DNA of 64,000 nt from Pseudomonadales bacterium (GCA_029251375.1 JAQXDL010000014.1:41139-105138), one strand, 5' to 3'. Positions 53,455 to 62,059 are shown, counted from the stretch's first letter. Program-made: numbers and translations. The notes: generated by a model not told the origin, from the letters alone.

Positions 53455-53832
53455 TTATGAGATGACAATCTTTGCGTCCTGTTCCATCCATACAATGCTT
53501 TGCATCTCTTCAACGCTCCAAGGTTTAGAAATAAACTGCTCAATAGAACATTGGTTGATGGCGTTCTTCAATTCTTTCGGACCGGCATGTCCACTTAACA
53601 GTATTTGTTTAACGGCGGGATAGAGCTCGGACACGACAGAAAGAAAATCGATGCCATCCATGACCGGCATTTTCAGATCGGAAATGACCATGTCGTAGTC
53701 TTCTTTTAGCATTTTTGAGAGCGCCTTCTCTGCGCTATCAACACCTGTGATGTGAATCCCCGGCTTGCGAAGAACTCTCGCCAATGCTTTTACGACGTTG
53801 GGTTGGTCGTCCACGATTAAGATATTCATCAT
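53455..53832 (-). CDS. Single-domain response regulator
   Basis: The 125-residue receiver has the acidic pocket (VDDQ at 8-10), phosphoacceptor Asp52 in VISDLKMPVMDG, LLSGHAG with the switch Ser, and the conserved Lys in SKPW. There is no output domain. The QILLSG...INQCSIEQFISKPW end marks it as a paralogue of the receiver domains at 36106, 55857 and 59263. AGGAC precedes the start. It follows the pseudoenzyme gene by 48 bases and is probably in the same sigma-54 transcript. It could carry phosphate between kinases and partners or bind a target directly. Confidence 0.92.
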   Translation of the reverse strand: MMNILIVDDQPNVVKALARVLRKPGIHITGVDSAEKALSKMLKEDYDMVISDLKMPVMDGIDFLSVVSELYPAVKQILLSGHAGPKELKNAINQCSIEQFISKPWSVEEMQSIVWMEQDAKIVIS

Positions 53833-53880
53833 AGTTTGTCCTAAGAGTTTTTGCTCTTTTTGGCTTGGTAACGCATTGGT

Positions 53881-55374
53881 TTATGATTCATGTGCAGTGG
53901 TGACACCGCTAACAAGATTAATGACCGTCGATTTTAGCCGTGCTCTTTCTTCGCAAGAAGCAAATAAGCTGTCGTTACTTGTCTGTACAACGATATCGTT
54001 AGAACGGATGAATTCATCCAGAGAGTGACATCGTTGGGCTTGTAATTCATCCTGTTGAACGCGTATTGAATCGTCTGGGTTGTTTGCGGAACTGCCTTGT
54101 AAATTGTCGCTGACCTGCACTTGCAGACTTTGCGCAGTGGGGTCGAAGATCTGGACTTCGTAGCCAAGCTTCTCGAGTCTTGCTGTCAGTTCATGCAAGT
54201 TGGAGCCTACAGCGCTGTTCTTAAAATGGGTTGTGAGTCCCAGTATGCCAATCTTACGACGGCCGTAACGACGTATGGTTTCAACCGCATAGTCGATGTG
54301 CGCATCGTAGCTGTTTGTCAGGTTCTCGATGAGTGGCATATCAACAGAGTACTGTTTTGCGAGCAAGCTAATGCCGCTTAGATCATTTTCGAGCTCAGTA
54401 CCGCCGTAGCTGAAGTTCGATTCGTGGGGCGTACTGAGGTGACTTTCTGTTGATGCAGCACTGAATTTTTGAAGCTCTTGGACATCAATGTTTGCGGCGC
54501 GACAGACTCTATCGATTTCGTTGTGGAATGTCTGCTTCATTGCTCGCCAGCTGTTCTCAATAAGCTTTACTGATTCCGCGTTTTTAAGTGAAGTTAGTTC
54601 TACAGCGCTATTGAGATGTGCTTTGTAAAGATTGCCGGCGATGGTTGTCGCTTGATTGTCGTTGCCGCCGATGATGACTTTCGAGGCTCCGTAGTAGTCA
54701 GATATGGATGCGTCGTTGCCTAAGAAACAAGGCACAACACAGACACCGAAGTGTTCGCCACAGCGTTTTTCAGATGCTGACTCAAGTATAGGAATCAATG
54801 TGTTTTCAGTCATGCCCGGCATCAGATCGGCGCGATAGATGATTAGATGGTATTCAGTCTTTTGCTTTAGCGCCTGACCGATCAGTTTTGATAAGTGAGA
54901 CAGCGTAACGCTTTGGTTGACGAGATCGTCCTTCGCTGCAAGCGAAATACTATTTTCAATTGAACTCTCAGCGACACTTTCGGACATGATCATCGAGATC
55001 TGACTCATATCGATCATGCTCTTCACATTCGAGGTCATGTTGACTGTTTTATGTTCCAGTGGCTTGACGGTTGTTCGACTCGCCTCTGTATCAAGCAGTG
55101 CTGTTATACGCTTTTGCTGCGCTAGACTTTGTTGTTCATCTGTAACGTAGTTGTGAACCTGATACCCCATAAACGTCAGACTCGCTGCATCGACACGCAT
55201 GCTTGCGTCGAGATTGAAGATCGAGATTTGAGGTTTTTCAAGCTTACTGAATGATTTAGCACTGATCCTATCGACGCCGCTCGAAGTAGTACCGTTGTTA
55301 TCAAGATCGCCGTCGTTGATCGTTTCTTGATCAACGACTTGCAGATTGTTGTGATGTGTTTCCTGGCGAAGCAT
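53881..55374 (-). CDS. GDP-mannose/UDP-glucose dehydrogenase-like pseudoenzyme
   Basis: The 497-residue protein aligns along its whole length with nucleotide-sugar dehydrogenases of the AlgD type. Matching stretches include ADLMPGMTENTLIPILESAS, AESVKLIENSWRAMKQTFHNEIDRVCRAANID and the C-terminal RRKIGILGLTTHF...LHELTARLEKLGYEVQIFDP. Key residues are lost. The N-terminal dinucleotide loop GLGYVG is NLDASM (54-59), and the catalytic Cys loop GGSCLPKD is YGGTELEND (about 325), with no Cys. The lysine of the IK/VK motif is kept. A variable Ser/Met-rich insert (about 100-160) is unlike the family. It cannot be an ordinary oxidoreductase; a binding or regulatory role is more likely. It has a strong sigma-54 promoter. 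Confidence 0.8.
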   Translation of the reverse strand: MLRQETHHNNLQVVDQETINDGDLDNNGTTSSGVDRISAKSFSKLEKPQISIFNLDASMRVDAASLTFMGYQVHNYVTDEQQSLAQQKRITALLDTEASRTTVKPLEHKTVNMTSNVKSMIDMSQISMIMSESVAESSIENSISLAAKDDLVNQSVTLSHLSKLIGQALKQKTEYHLIIYRADLMPGMTENTLIPILESASEKRCGEHFGVCVVPCFLGNDASISDYYGASKVIIGGNDNQATTIAGNLYKAHLNSAVELTSLKNAESVKLIENSWRAMKQTFHNEIDRVCRAANIDVQELQKFSAASTESHLSTPHESNFSYGGTELENDLSGISLLAKQYSVDMPLIENLTNSYDAHIDYAVETIRRYGRRKIGILGLTTHFKNSAVGSNLHELTARLEKLGYEVQIFDPTAQSLQVQVSDNLQGSSANNPDDSIRVQQDELQAQRCHSLDEFIRSNDIVVQTSNDSLFASCEERARLKSTVINLVSGVTTAHES

Positions 55375-55414
55375 GTTGATTTCGATTCTCTACAAATTGG
55401 TTTTGTAGTGAGTA

Positions 55415-55432
55415 TTGCAATGCTTATGCCAA
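55415..55432 (-). promoter_or_regulatory. Sigma-54 promoter for the pseudoenzyme/receiver unit
   Basis: The minus strand reads TTGGCATAAGCATTGCAA, with GG and GC ten bases apart and perfect -12 box TTGCA. It differs from the 42891 element at only two central bases. The ATG is about 43 bases downstream of the -12 element, at 55374. Confidence 0.85.
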
Positions 55433-55815
55433 TGTCCGGCCTCACTGATAGGGTGGTATGGAACGGCGAAACTTACTCTATTTTTTCTGGAGTCCGGCTA
55501 ATCGGCAGCTATATCTGCGTTTCAGCGTTCTTGAAAAGTGCAGTAAATGTAACGAAATTATTCGGTGTTTTATCTGCGGTAGGATTGGGTCTCACATTCG
55601 CATCCTGCATTGCTTCTTGCAATCGCGCGCTAGCGATTAAGGCGTAATGCTTTACAAGAAAGTGGAAAATGAGCGCTCGTGAAGAAATGTTCGTGAATAA
55701 AAGTTCAAGAGTAGCAACGCAAGAGACGTTCCTAGTCTTAATAACCTCTCGCTAAGCTGCCTCGCATCCGCTTGCTGGGGCGGACCGAGTTAACCGTTAA
55801 TGCAAGATTAATTAA
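55433..55815. promoter_or_regulatory. Intergenic region upstream of the pseudoenzyme
   Basis: About 380 bases without a convincing gene. TTGCAATCGC at 55614-55623, about 190 bases from the -24 box, resembles the TCGCAAAT motif of the other sigma-54 regions and may be the activator site. I see nothing else. Confidence 0.35.
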
Positions 55816-55860
55816 CGATTAGACCGCGATCTCGCGATTAGACCGCGATCTCGCGATTAG
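55816..55860. repeat. Tandem duplication, 19-bp unit, overlapping a stop codon
   Basis: CGATTAGACCGCGATCTCG occurs twice exactly (55816-55834 and 55835-55853) with a third partial CGATTAG (55854-55860). The stop codon of the hybrid kinase (55857-55859, minus) lies in the partial unit. Confidence 0.9.
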
Positions 55861-57863
55861 GTAGCGATCACATCGCTGTACCAAGTCTTAATCTTCGACT
55901 CACTTGCATCGACGAACGCTATAAGGTCCAACGCGTTTTGATGACTAAGTTGTTCGGTGTTTTTCTCGATCTCTTTACAGAATTGATACAAGCCACAGGC
56001 GCCAAACATTGCGGCGCTGCCTGCGATAGCGTGCGCCTCTTGGCGCAGTGGCTCAAGATCAACTTGATCTGCTAGAGCATTCAAATTGGTCCTGCGTTTG
56101 GTGCAATCACGACCAAATGCTGCCACCAAATCACCCAGTGACGATTTGCCTGCATCCTCGACCAGTTGCAGAAACGTACGATGGTCAAACGAAGGCGACG
56201 GGATGCCGGATTCAGCTTCTGACGTTGCTTGTTGGGCGTGTGCTTGCGCGTTTGTTGCAGGGTGCGCCACTAAACAAGATAGCGTCCCTATCAGTGTCTT
56301 AATATTAATAGGCTTAGAAACGTGAGCGTGAAAACCCTCTTTTAAAAGCTGTTCAATTTGTTCATTGCTGGCGTGTGCTGTGAAGGCGATGACCGGTAAC
56401 TCAGGAGCGATTAAGCCATCCGATAAGAGTACATCAAGGGTTTCATAGCCATCCATTTCAGGCATGTTGATGTCGAGTAAGATGCTGTCGAATTGTGCAT
56501 CGCCATCTTGTATGCGTTGTATAAGACCAAAACCAGAGTCGAACATTTCAACCGTGGCACCGCGTTTTTCTAGCATGCTTCTGACCAAAAGCCGGTTCGC
56601 TTCGTTATCGTCGACGACCAGAACGTGTGCCCCGAGTTGTTGAGTATTGTCGCCCTCGGCAGCATCTAACTGGCTAGCTTCAATCATCGGTACTCTAATT
56701 GTGAAGGTTGAGCCGGCGGCTGAAGTACTTTCGACAGAAATGGCCCCCGACATCATTTCACATAATTGTTTGGATATAGACAGGCCTAGGCCAGTGCCGC
56801 CAAATTTACGCGTATGGCTATCGTCTAGCATTTGAAAATCTTCAAACAACAGATGTTTTCGTTCGTCCGATATACCGATGCCGGTATCTACGATGGCGAT
56901 TTTTAGCTCACCGTCTGAGTAATCGGCGTTTAATGTCACAGAGCCAGAAGGGGTGTACTTGATTGCATTGCCCAACAGGTTGTTGATGATTTGTCCGAGC
57001 CGCACGGGGTCGCCAATGAGTATAGGTAAGCTGTTGTAGTTAGCGTTAAGCGTGAGACCTTTTTCACTGGCTGCGGGTTTCATCAAATCGGTAATTCGGC
57101 TAATTAGCGCATAGACGTCAAAAGGGGTTGCCTCAAGGGTCATTTTTTTCGATGTCAGCTTCGAATAATCTAGGACATCGTCGATGATTCGATTCAGGTC
57201 TGAGGCAGCCGCCAAACTTGTGTTTATGAGTTTTTCGCGTTCTTGCTGCGAAGGATTCTCGCTGTCCATCAACTGTAGTGCGCCTAATATGCCGTTTAAA
57301 GGCGTGCGAATTTCATGACTCATGACCGCGAAGTAACGCGCCTTCATCGCGGCGTCTTGTTTAATCGTTTCTGCTTGTTCAGCAAGCTGTTCGTTCAAGG
57401 TTAGAAGATCTTCGTTTTGTGTTTGAATCGTAACGTTGAGCCGTTCTTGCTGCTCCGCTAACTGCTTGCGTTCAATAAAGCCGCGCAGTGTCAAACGCAG
57501 CGCGTCATCGTCCCAGGGCTTCTGAAAGTAATACGAGAGTTTGCCTTCGTTGACCGTATTGATTACCGACGGAAGATCGGCGTTACCGGATAACAAAATG
57601 CGCGGCATTTCCGGGTATTGCTCGGCAACGTGTGCGAGTAGCTGAGAGCCATCTATGTTGGGCATGCGTAAATCTGATACGACGATGTCGACATGATTTG
57701 ATGCCAGTATTCTCATCGCTTGCGTTGCGTCGTTAGCGGTTAAAACCTCATAGGGTTCGTGCCGGCAGATTCGCTGCAGCGATTTTAAAACATAGACCTC
57801 ATCGTCAACAAACAGAACGGTCGGCTTGTTGTGATTTGTCGTCACATTTGTATTCATTGACAT
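55857..57863 (-). CDS. Hybrid sensor: receiver, histidine kinase, receiver and HPt
   Basis: The roughly 668-residue protein has, in order: receiver 1 (FVDDEVYVL, SDLRMPNIDG, LSGNADL, KPW); a coiled linker; HisKA with the phosphorylated His in VMSHEIRTPLNG; HATPase with GDPVRLGQIINNLLGNAIKYT, DTGIGIS and GGTGLGLSI; receiver 2 with VVDDNEANRLLV and LLDINMPEMDG; and an HPt domain with HAIAGSAAMFGA. There is no membrane segment, so it is a soluble phosphorelay kinase. It follows the sigma-54 activator gene with a 20-base overlap. I use ATG 57863 (MSMNTN); the longer frame to 57968 overlaps that gene more. It could feed phosphate to the activator or to the receiver-PP2C protein. Confidence 0.9.
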   Translation of the reverse strand: MSMNTNVTTNHNKPTVLFVDDEVYVLKSLQRICRHEPYEVLTANDATQAMRILASNHVDIVVSDLRMPNIDGSQLLAHVAEQYPEMPRILLSGNADLPSVINTVNEGKLSYYFQKPWDDDALRLTLRGFIERKQLAEQQERLNVTIQTQNEDLLTLNEQLAEQAETIKQDAAMKARYFAVMSHEIRTPLNGILGALQLMDSENPSQQEREKLINTSLAAASDLNRIIDDVLDYSKLTSKKMTLEATPFDVYALISRITDLMKPAASEKGLTLNANYNSLPILIGDPVRLGQIINNLLGNAIKYTPSGSVTLNADYSDGELKIAIVDTGIGISDERKHLLFEDFQMLDDSHTRKFGGTGLGLSISKQLCEMMSGAISVESTSAAGSTFTIRVPMIEASQLDAAEGDNTQQLGAHVLVVDDNEANRLLVRSMLEKRGATVEMFDSGFGLIQRIQDGDAQFDSILLDINMPEMDGYETLDVLLSDGLIAPELPVIAFTAHASNEQIEQLLKEGFHAHVSKPINIKTLIGTLSCLVAHPATNAQAHAQQATSEAESGIPSPSFDHRTFLQLVEDAGKSSLGDLVAAFGRDCTKRRTNLNALADQVDLEPLRQEAHAIAGSAAMFGACGLYQFCKEIEKNTEQLSHQNALDLIAFVDASESKIKTWYSDVIAT

Positions 57864-57882
57864 GATAGTTTCATCGAAGCGC

Positions 57883-59262
57883 TTAATCGCGTTTCTGTTG
57901 TTTGCGATATAGAGTCGAAGGACTAACTTCGAGCAGAGATGCAGCCTTGGGAATGTTGTCGTCGGCAAGCTGAATGACCCGATCTATATAGAGCTGCTCG
58001 AGTTTCCATAGCGGCAACACATCACTGACCTGAGCCGGCATATCGATGATTTGCGCGTTGGTTTGTTTCGTCGCGACGGGCGCATCGGCAATCGTTACGT
58101 TACGAAACTGTAAAGGCAGCATTTCGGGGCTAACTTCAACGCCATCATTTAGTACGACGATCTGTCGAATAACGTTTTGCAGTTCTCTAATGTTGCCAGG
58201 CCAAACATGTTTTTGAAACAATCGCTCAACGTCAGCGGAGAATGATTCAAACGGCTTGGCTTCTTCGGCTGCGTAGGATTTTAAAAAGTGTTCGGCGATC
58301 TGCATGACATCTTGACCACGTTCACGCAAGGCGGGAAGCTCAATGGAGATGACATGTAGACGATAAAATAAATCTTCTCTGAACCTACCTTCTTTAACTT
58401 CTTGGGCGGGGTCCTTGTTGGTTGCGCAAACAATGCGAACATCGACCTGCTGTTCGTTGTCGCTGCCGACGGGGCGAAAAACCTGTGTCTGCAAGAACCG
58501 CAGTAACTTAACCTGCAGCTCTAAATCCATCTCACATAGTTCGTCAAGAAACAGCGTGCCACCGTTAGCTTTGGCGGCTGCGCCTGCTCGGGTTGTGTTG
58601 GCACCTGTAAAAGCGCCTTTGACATGACCAAAAATCTCACTTTCCATCAATTCTTTAGAGATTGCGCCGCAGTTGATGGCAACAAACGGTGCGTTTCTGC
58701 GCGGGCTGGTATCGTGAATTGCTTTGGCTAGTACTTCTTTACCCGTGCCAGATTCGCCTGTAATGAAAACCGTTGCGTTGCTCGGCGCTGCAGCTTCTAC
58801 CATGTGGTAGACACCTTGCATAATAAGTGAGCTGCCTATAAAACCTTCAAAGCCTTCGCGATGGCTAGTTGCCTCATAAGTTGTCACCAGCTCCGATAGT
58901 CGGGCTTTTTCTAACATGTTCGAAACAGTCGTTTTAAGCCGACTACCGCTGAAGGGTTTTTCTAAGAAATCATCAGCACCTGCCTTTATAGCTTCAACAG
59001 CCAGTTCAACAGAGCTGTCAGATGTAATGACAACAATGGGAAATTGGGCGCCGGCGTCGCGTAACTGCTGGACCAGATCAATACCATTGCCGTCCGGCAG
59101 TTGTACGTCCAAAATTAGTAGGTCAGGCTGATGCTGCTCCAACGCCAGTACAGCGTTATACATGTCATGGCTAATATTGACATTGTAGTCGCTGAGATAG
59201 CTTTTATAAGCTAATGCAGAAGATTCAGAATCTTCAACGAGTAATATATTGAGTGGGAACAT
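57883..59262 (-). CDS. Sigma-54-dependent response regulator (NtrC family)
   Basis: The 459-residue protein has a receiver (Asp52 in LLILDVQLPDGNG), an AAA+ domain with Walker A GESGTGKE (169-176), the sigma-54 contact loop GAFTGA (216-221), GGTLFLDE as Walker B and the R-finger region. A C-terminal Fis-type helix-turn-helix follows (IPKAASLLEVSPSTLYRK). It is the natural activator of the five sigma-54 promoters in this window and corresponds functionally to the PrsR-type regulators known from PEP-CTERM systems. Its ATG directly follows the stop of the HD-domain gene (TAAATG), with GGAG inside that gene's last codons. Confidence 0.95.
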   Translation of the reverse strand: MFPLNILLVEDSESSALAYKSYLSDYNVNISHDMYNAVLALEQHQPDLLILDVQLPDGNGIDLVQQLRDAGAQFPIVVITSDSSVELAVEAIKAGADDFLEKPFSGSRLKTTVSNMLEKARLSELVTTYEATSHREGFEGFIGSSLIMQGVYHMVEAAAPSNATVFITGESGTGKEVLAKAIHDTSPRRNAPFVAINCGAISKELMESEIFGHVKGAFTGANTTRAGAAAKANGGTLFLDELCEMDLELQVKLLRFLQTQVFRPVGSDNEQQVDVRIVCATNKDPAQEVKEGRFREDLFYRLHVISIELPALRERGQDVMQIAEHFLKSYAAEEAKPFESFSADVERLFQKHVWPGNIRELQNVIRQIVVLNDGVEVSPEMLPLQFRNVTIADAPVATKQTNAQIIDMPAQVSDVLPLWKLEQLYIDRVIQLADDNIPKAASLLEVSPSTLYRKQQKRD

Positions 59263-60315
59263 TTAGATGTCTCCGTTCATGATAGTGAGTCCGCTATCTG
59301 GTGTGATTTGCGGCAGTAGCGCAACGTATTCAGGGTCATAGTGAGTGCCCTGGTATTTGTTCAGCAAGCATGTGGCTTTTTCTAGGCCATAATGCTCGCT
59401 GATATATTGAAAATCCGTTGCAACACGCAATATTCTCGCCCCAACAGGAATGTAGCTGGCCACCAACTGGTCTGGATAGCCGTCGCCGCGGAAGTTTTCA
59501 CGATGATGTCGAATAATAGTTGCAACGGCGTCTTCTTGTTCACGCTCCGCTAGGATTTCAGCGCCCCGAGCCGGATAGGTTCGATACTTTTTCTTGTTCT
59601 TTAAGCTAATCTTTAATGGGTTCTCGGTAATAACGTCATCGGTTAGCGCCAATAAACCTATTTGATGCAACTGAGCCGCGAGCATAACCTGCTCTTTGAT
59701 TTCACGGTTGAGTCCTTTTAGATCCATTAACCTTCTGCATAAGGCCTCGACACGCAGTGCAAAGCCCTTTGCGCCAGGCTTACGTTGGTCGAGCAACGAT
59801 AACAGCATCTCAACCGCAATTCTGTGCCTCGCGTTCGCGAGGTAGTCGGTGGTGCCCTCCAGTAGCATCGCTGTAAAATTGGCTTTTTGCTCATAGCTCT
59901 GAACTTTTTGGCCAAAATTTAGGCTCTCATTCTCTCGATTCTGATGCGCGGTATGAGCATCCAATTCCTCAACAAGCGCGGAACGTAGTTCCTCCGCATC
60001 CCATGGTTTCGTGAAGTAACGGTGAATCTTGCCTGTATTGATCGAGTCAATGGTTGGTTTAAGATCAGCGTAGCTAGTTAGAACGATTTTGCGGATGCTG
60101 GGATTGGCCAGGGTAACCCTCTTTAGCAGGCTAGGCACGTCGATGTCAGGACGATTGATATCGGTGATGAGTATCTGAGCGCCAGCTTCACAGAATTCAT
60201 ACGCTCTGTCGGCTGAGGCAGTGGACATGACCAAAGCATCCAATGGTCGCACCAAACGGCTGATTGCCTTGAATATTCTTTCGTCGTCGTCGAGTAGAAC
60301 GATAGTGGTACTCAC
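59263..60315 (-). CDS. Response regulator with degenerate HD-GYP domain
   Basis: The 350-residue protein has a receiver domain (Asp52 in ILITDINRPDID; YFTKPW at the end). The output domain is related to HD-GYP c-di-GMP phosphodiesterases. It keeps IIRHHRENFRGDGYP (about 267-281), but the core metal pair reads LHQIGLLAL (216-224) instead of LHDIGK, the Lys is Leu and the upstream His is missing. Catalysis is therefore unlikely. In Shewanella oneidensis a degenerate HD-GYP response regulator (HnoD) works with H-NOX and a kinase; the divergent H-NOX genes make the same arrangement likely here. GTG start. Confidence 0.88.
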   Translation of the reverse strand: MSTTIVLLDDDERIFKAISRLVRPLDALVMSTASADRAYEFCEAGAQILITDINRPDIDVPSLLKRVTLANPSIRKIVLTSYADLKPTIDSINTGKIHRYFTKPWDAEELRSALVEELDAHTAHQNRENESLNFGQKVQSYEQKANFTAMLLEGTTDYLANARHRIAVEMLLSLLDQRKPGAKGFALRVEALCRRLMDLKGLNREIKEQVMLAAQLHQIGLLALTDDVITENPLKISLKNKKKYRTYPARGAEILAEREQEDAVATIIRHHRENFRGDGYPDQLVASYIPVGARILRVATDFQYISEHYGLEKATCLLNKYQGTHYDPEYVALLPQITPDSGLTIMNGDI

Positions 60316-60564
60316 AATGCTAGCTCTTTAGTTAATTCGCGTTTTATTTCTAGTTAACTGCAGAATGTGTGCCAGTTCACAGTTTTCGCGCAAAGTCCTA
60401 AGCGCCCTGTGTAGCCTATGTTCGGAATCCTACTTGCAAAATCGTTGCAAATAGCTAAGAGACGAGAATCGTCCATTTGCGTTATGCAACGACACTTTAG
60501 GACTTAAATTGGCACTTGTTGTAGAGCGCGGGGTAAACTTCTTCGAGAAAATGAAGGAGTTGTA
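60316..60564. promoter_or_regulatory. Divergent promoter region of the NO-sensing block
   Basis: These 249 bases separate the HD-domain operon from the H-NOX operon. TTGCAAATAG at 60444-60453 and CATTTGCGTT at 60475-60484 (reverse CGCAAATG) resemble the TCGCAAAT motif of the sigma-54 regions. A TTGGCAC at 60509 has no GC at the right -12 spacing, so I do not call a sigma-54 promoter. Confidence 0.4.
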
Positions 60565-61101
60565 ATGAAGGGAATAGTAATGAACATCCTGGCGGATATG
60601 GTCGAACAACAGTTCGGCATGTCTGAGTGGAATGAGATATTGTCCGAGATCGACGCGGCGGGCGCCTATACGGCTGCCGTACTTTACGAGGATCAAGAGT
60701 TGCTAGACCTCGTTGGCGTCATCAGCCGGCGTCAGTCCATTCCGGTAGAGGATCTGATCTTCGCCTTCGGTGAGTTCATGTTCCCAGCATTCTACGAACG
60801 TTATCCCGAGTTGATAGATGCAGAAGCTCATCTGCTGCCATTATTAGCCAGCATCGACTCGGTTATTCACGTTGAGGTTAACAAACTGTATCCGGGCGCG
60901 GTCACGCCGGTCTTTGAGGAAGAATGGCGCAGTGATTCAGCGCTGTTGTTGAAGTATCGATCGAAAAGGAACTTGTGCAGGCTCGCAGAAGGCCTTATAT
61001 CGGGGGCGGCGAAGCACTTTGACACCACTTATGAACTTGAACATGAACCCTGTCTGCATCGCGGTGCTGACCATTGCGGTTTATTGGTGACTTTACGATG
61101 A
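60565..61101 (+). CDS. H-NOX heme-nitric oxide/oxygen sensor
   Basis: The 178-residue length is exactly that of stand-alone H-NOX proteins. It starts MKGIVMNILADMVEQQFG like the family, has His102 as proximal heme ligand (SVIHVEVNKLYPGAVTPVF, with Pro115) and the heme-propionate motif YRSKR at 131-135. Cys138, Cys163 and Cys171 match the positions of the structural zinc site in some relatives, one ligand being less clear. It should bind NO (and possibly CO) and inhibit or activate the kinase encoded next, whose ATG overlaps this stop (ATGA). GGAG lies just before ATG 60565. Confidence 0.93.
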   Translation: MKGIVMNILADMVEQQFGMSEWNEILSEIDAAGAYTAAVLYEDQELLDLVGVISRRQSIPVEDLIFAFGEFMFPAFYERYPELIDAEAHLLPLLASIDSVIHVEVNKLYPGAVTPVFEEEWRSDSALLLKYRSKRNLCRLAEGLISGAAKHFDTTYELEHEPCLHRGADHCGLLVTLR

Positions 61102-62015
61102 CAGATTCTGATTATTTGATAGCCTATAAGCGCGAGAAGGCAGCTCGTTTAACTTCTGAAAAGTTACTGGAGGCGGTGACCCGCGAGGTCTATTTCAAGA
61201 ATGCCGAGCTTGAACGGGTCAACCAAGAGTTAAGAGAACAGCAACAGGCTTTGATCCAGCAGGAAAAAATGGCCTCAGTCGGCTCTTTGGCTTCCGGTAT
61301 CGCCCATGAGATCAATAATCCGCTGGGTTACTCCTTGTCGAACTTGAGTGTTTTGAGTGAATATATTCATGAACTCGTGACGGCAATACAAACGGTCAGG
61401 GATGATAGTTCTGTAACGGATGCCGCCAAAGCACCGTTGAATAGTGACGCGGTTATCGAAGTGCTTGAGGATATGCCTGATCTAGTGGTGGAATCCCTCG
61501 ACGGTCTGCAGGCGGTCAAACAAATCGTCACTGATCTTCGTGGGTTCGCGCGCACAAACACGGCGGAGCTAACCGATACCAATGTGAACGACTGTCTGAC
61601 AACCACGATGAATGTGCTCGCATCAGAATTAAAGCGCAAAGTCGTTTTACATGATGACCTGCAATCCACGCTGATCATTGAGGCCAATTCGGGCAAATTA
61701 AATCAGGTATTTGCTAACCTGATTTTGAATGCTGTTCATATTTCGCCAAGCCAAGGGAATCTTTACATCACCACCAGAGACGACAGCAATCAGGTTGTGA
61801 TTGATATCAGCGATGATGGCGCAGGCGTGCCGGAAGAAATTAAAGCCGAGATCTTTACGCCTTTTTTTACGACCAAACCTGTCGGTGAAGGCACTGGCCT
61901 CGGTCTTTCGATTGCCTACGCAATCATCGTCGATGATCATCAGGGTGCGCTTGAATTAGTTGACGATGGTCCGGGCTCAGGTGCAACCTTTCGTATCCGG
62001 CTCAATGCAATCTAG
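61098..62015 (+). CDS. H-NOX-associated sensor histidine kinase
   Basis: The 305-residue soluble kinase begins with a short coiled-coil (REKAARLTSEKLLEAVTREVYFKNAELERVNQELRE). HisKA follows, with phosphoacceptor His70 in GIAHEINNPLGYS, then HATPase (NLILNAVH, DDGAGVPEE, FFTTKPVGEGTGLGLSI). It lacks any membrane segment or PAS domain, as expected of a kinase whose sensor is the separate H-NOX protein. Likely targets are the receiver proteins on the divergent side. The ATG at 61098 overlaps the H-NOX stop; the ORF start at 61074 is not used. Confidence 0.93.
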   Translation: MTDSDYLIAYKREKAARLTSEKLLEAVTREVYFKNAELERVNQELREQQQALIQQEKMASVGSLASGIAHEINNPLGYSLSNLSVLSEYIHELVTAIQTVRDDSSVTDAAKAPLNSDAVIEVLEDMPDLVVESLDGLQAVKQIVTDLRGFARTNTAELTDTNVNDCLTTTMNVLASELKRKVVLHDDLQSTLIIEANSGKLNQVFANLILNAVHISPSQGNLYITTRDDSNQVVIDISDDGAGVPEEIKAEIFTPFFTTKPVGEGTGLGLSIAYAIIVDDHQGALELVDDGPGSGATFRIRLNAI

Positions 62016-62059
62016 ATGTTGATCTTCTTTGTCTTTCCTGTCCGCCTGCTAGTTAAGCG

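Noticed and set aside
55327..55647. 106-codon plus-strand ORF with hydrophobic segments
   Set aside because: It overlaps the 5' end of the minus-strand pseudoenzyme gene and its strong sigma-54 promoter, and has no ribosome binding site; the hydrophobicity is probably accidental.
60509..60524. Sigma-54-like TTGGCACTTGTTGTAG upstream of the H-NOX gene
   Set aside because: The -24 box is perfect, but the base pair ten positions later is AG instead of GC, and the GC element is essential.
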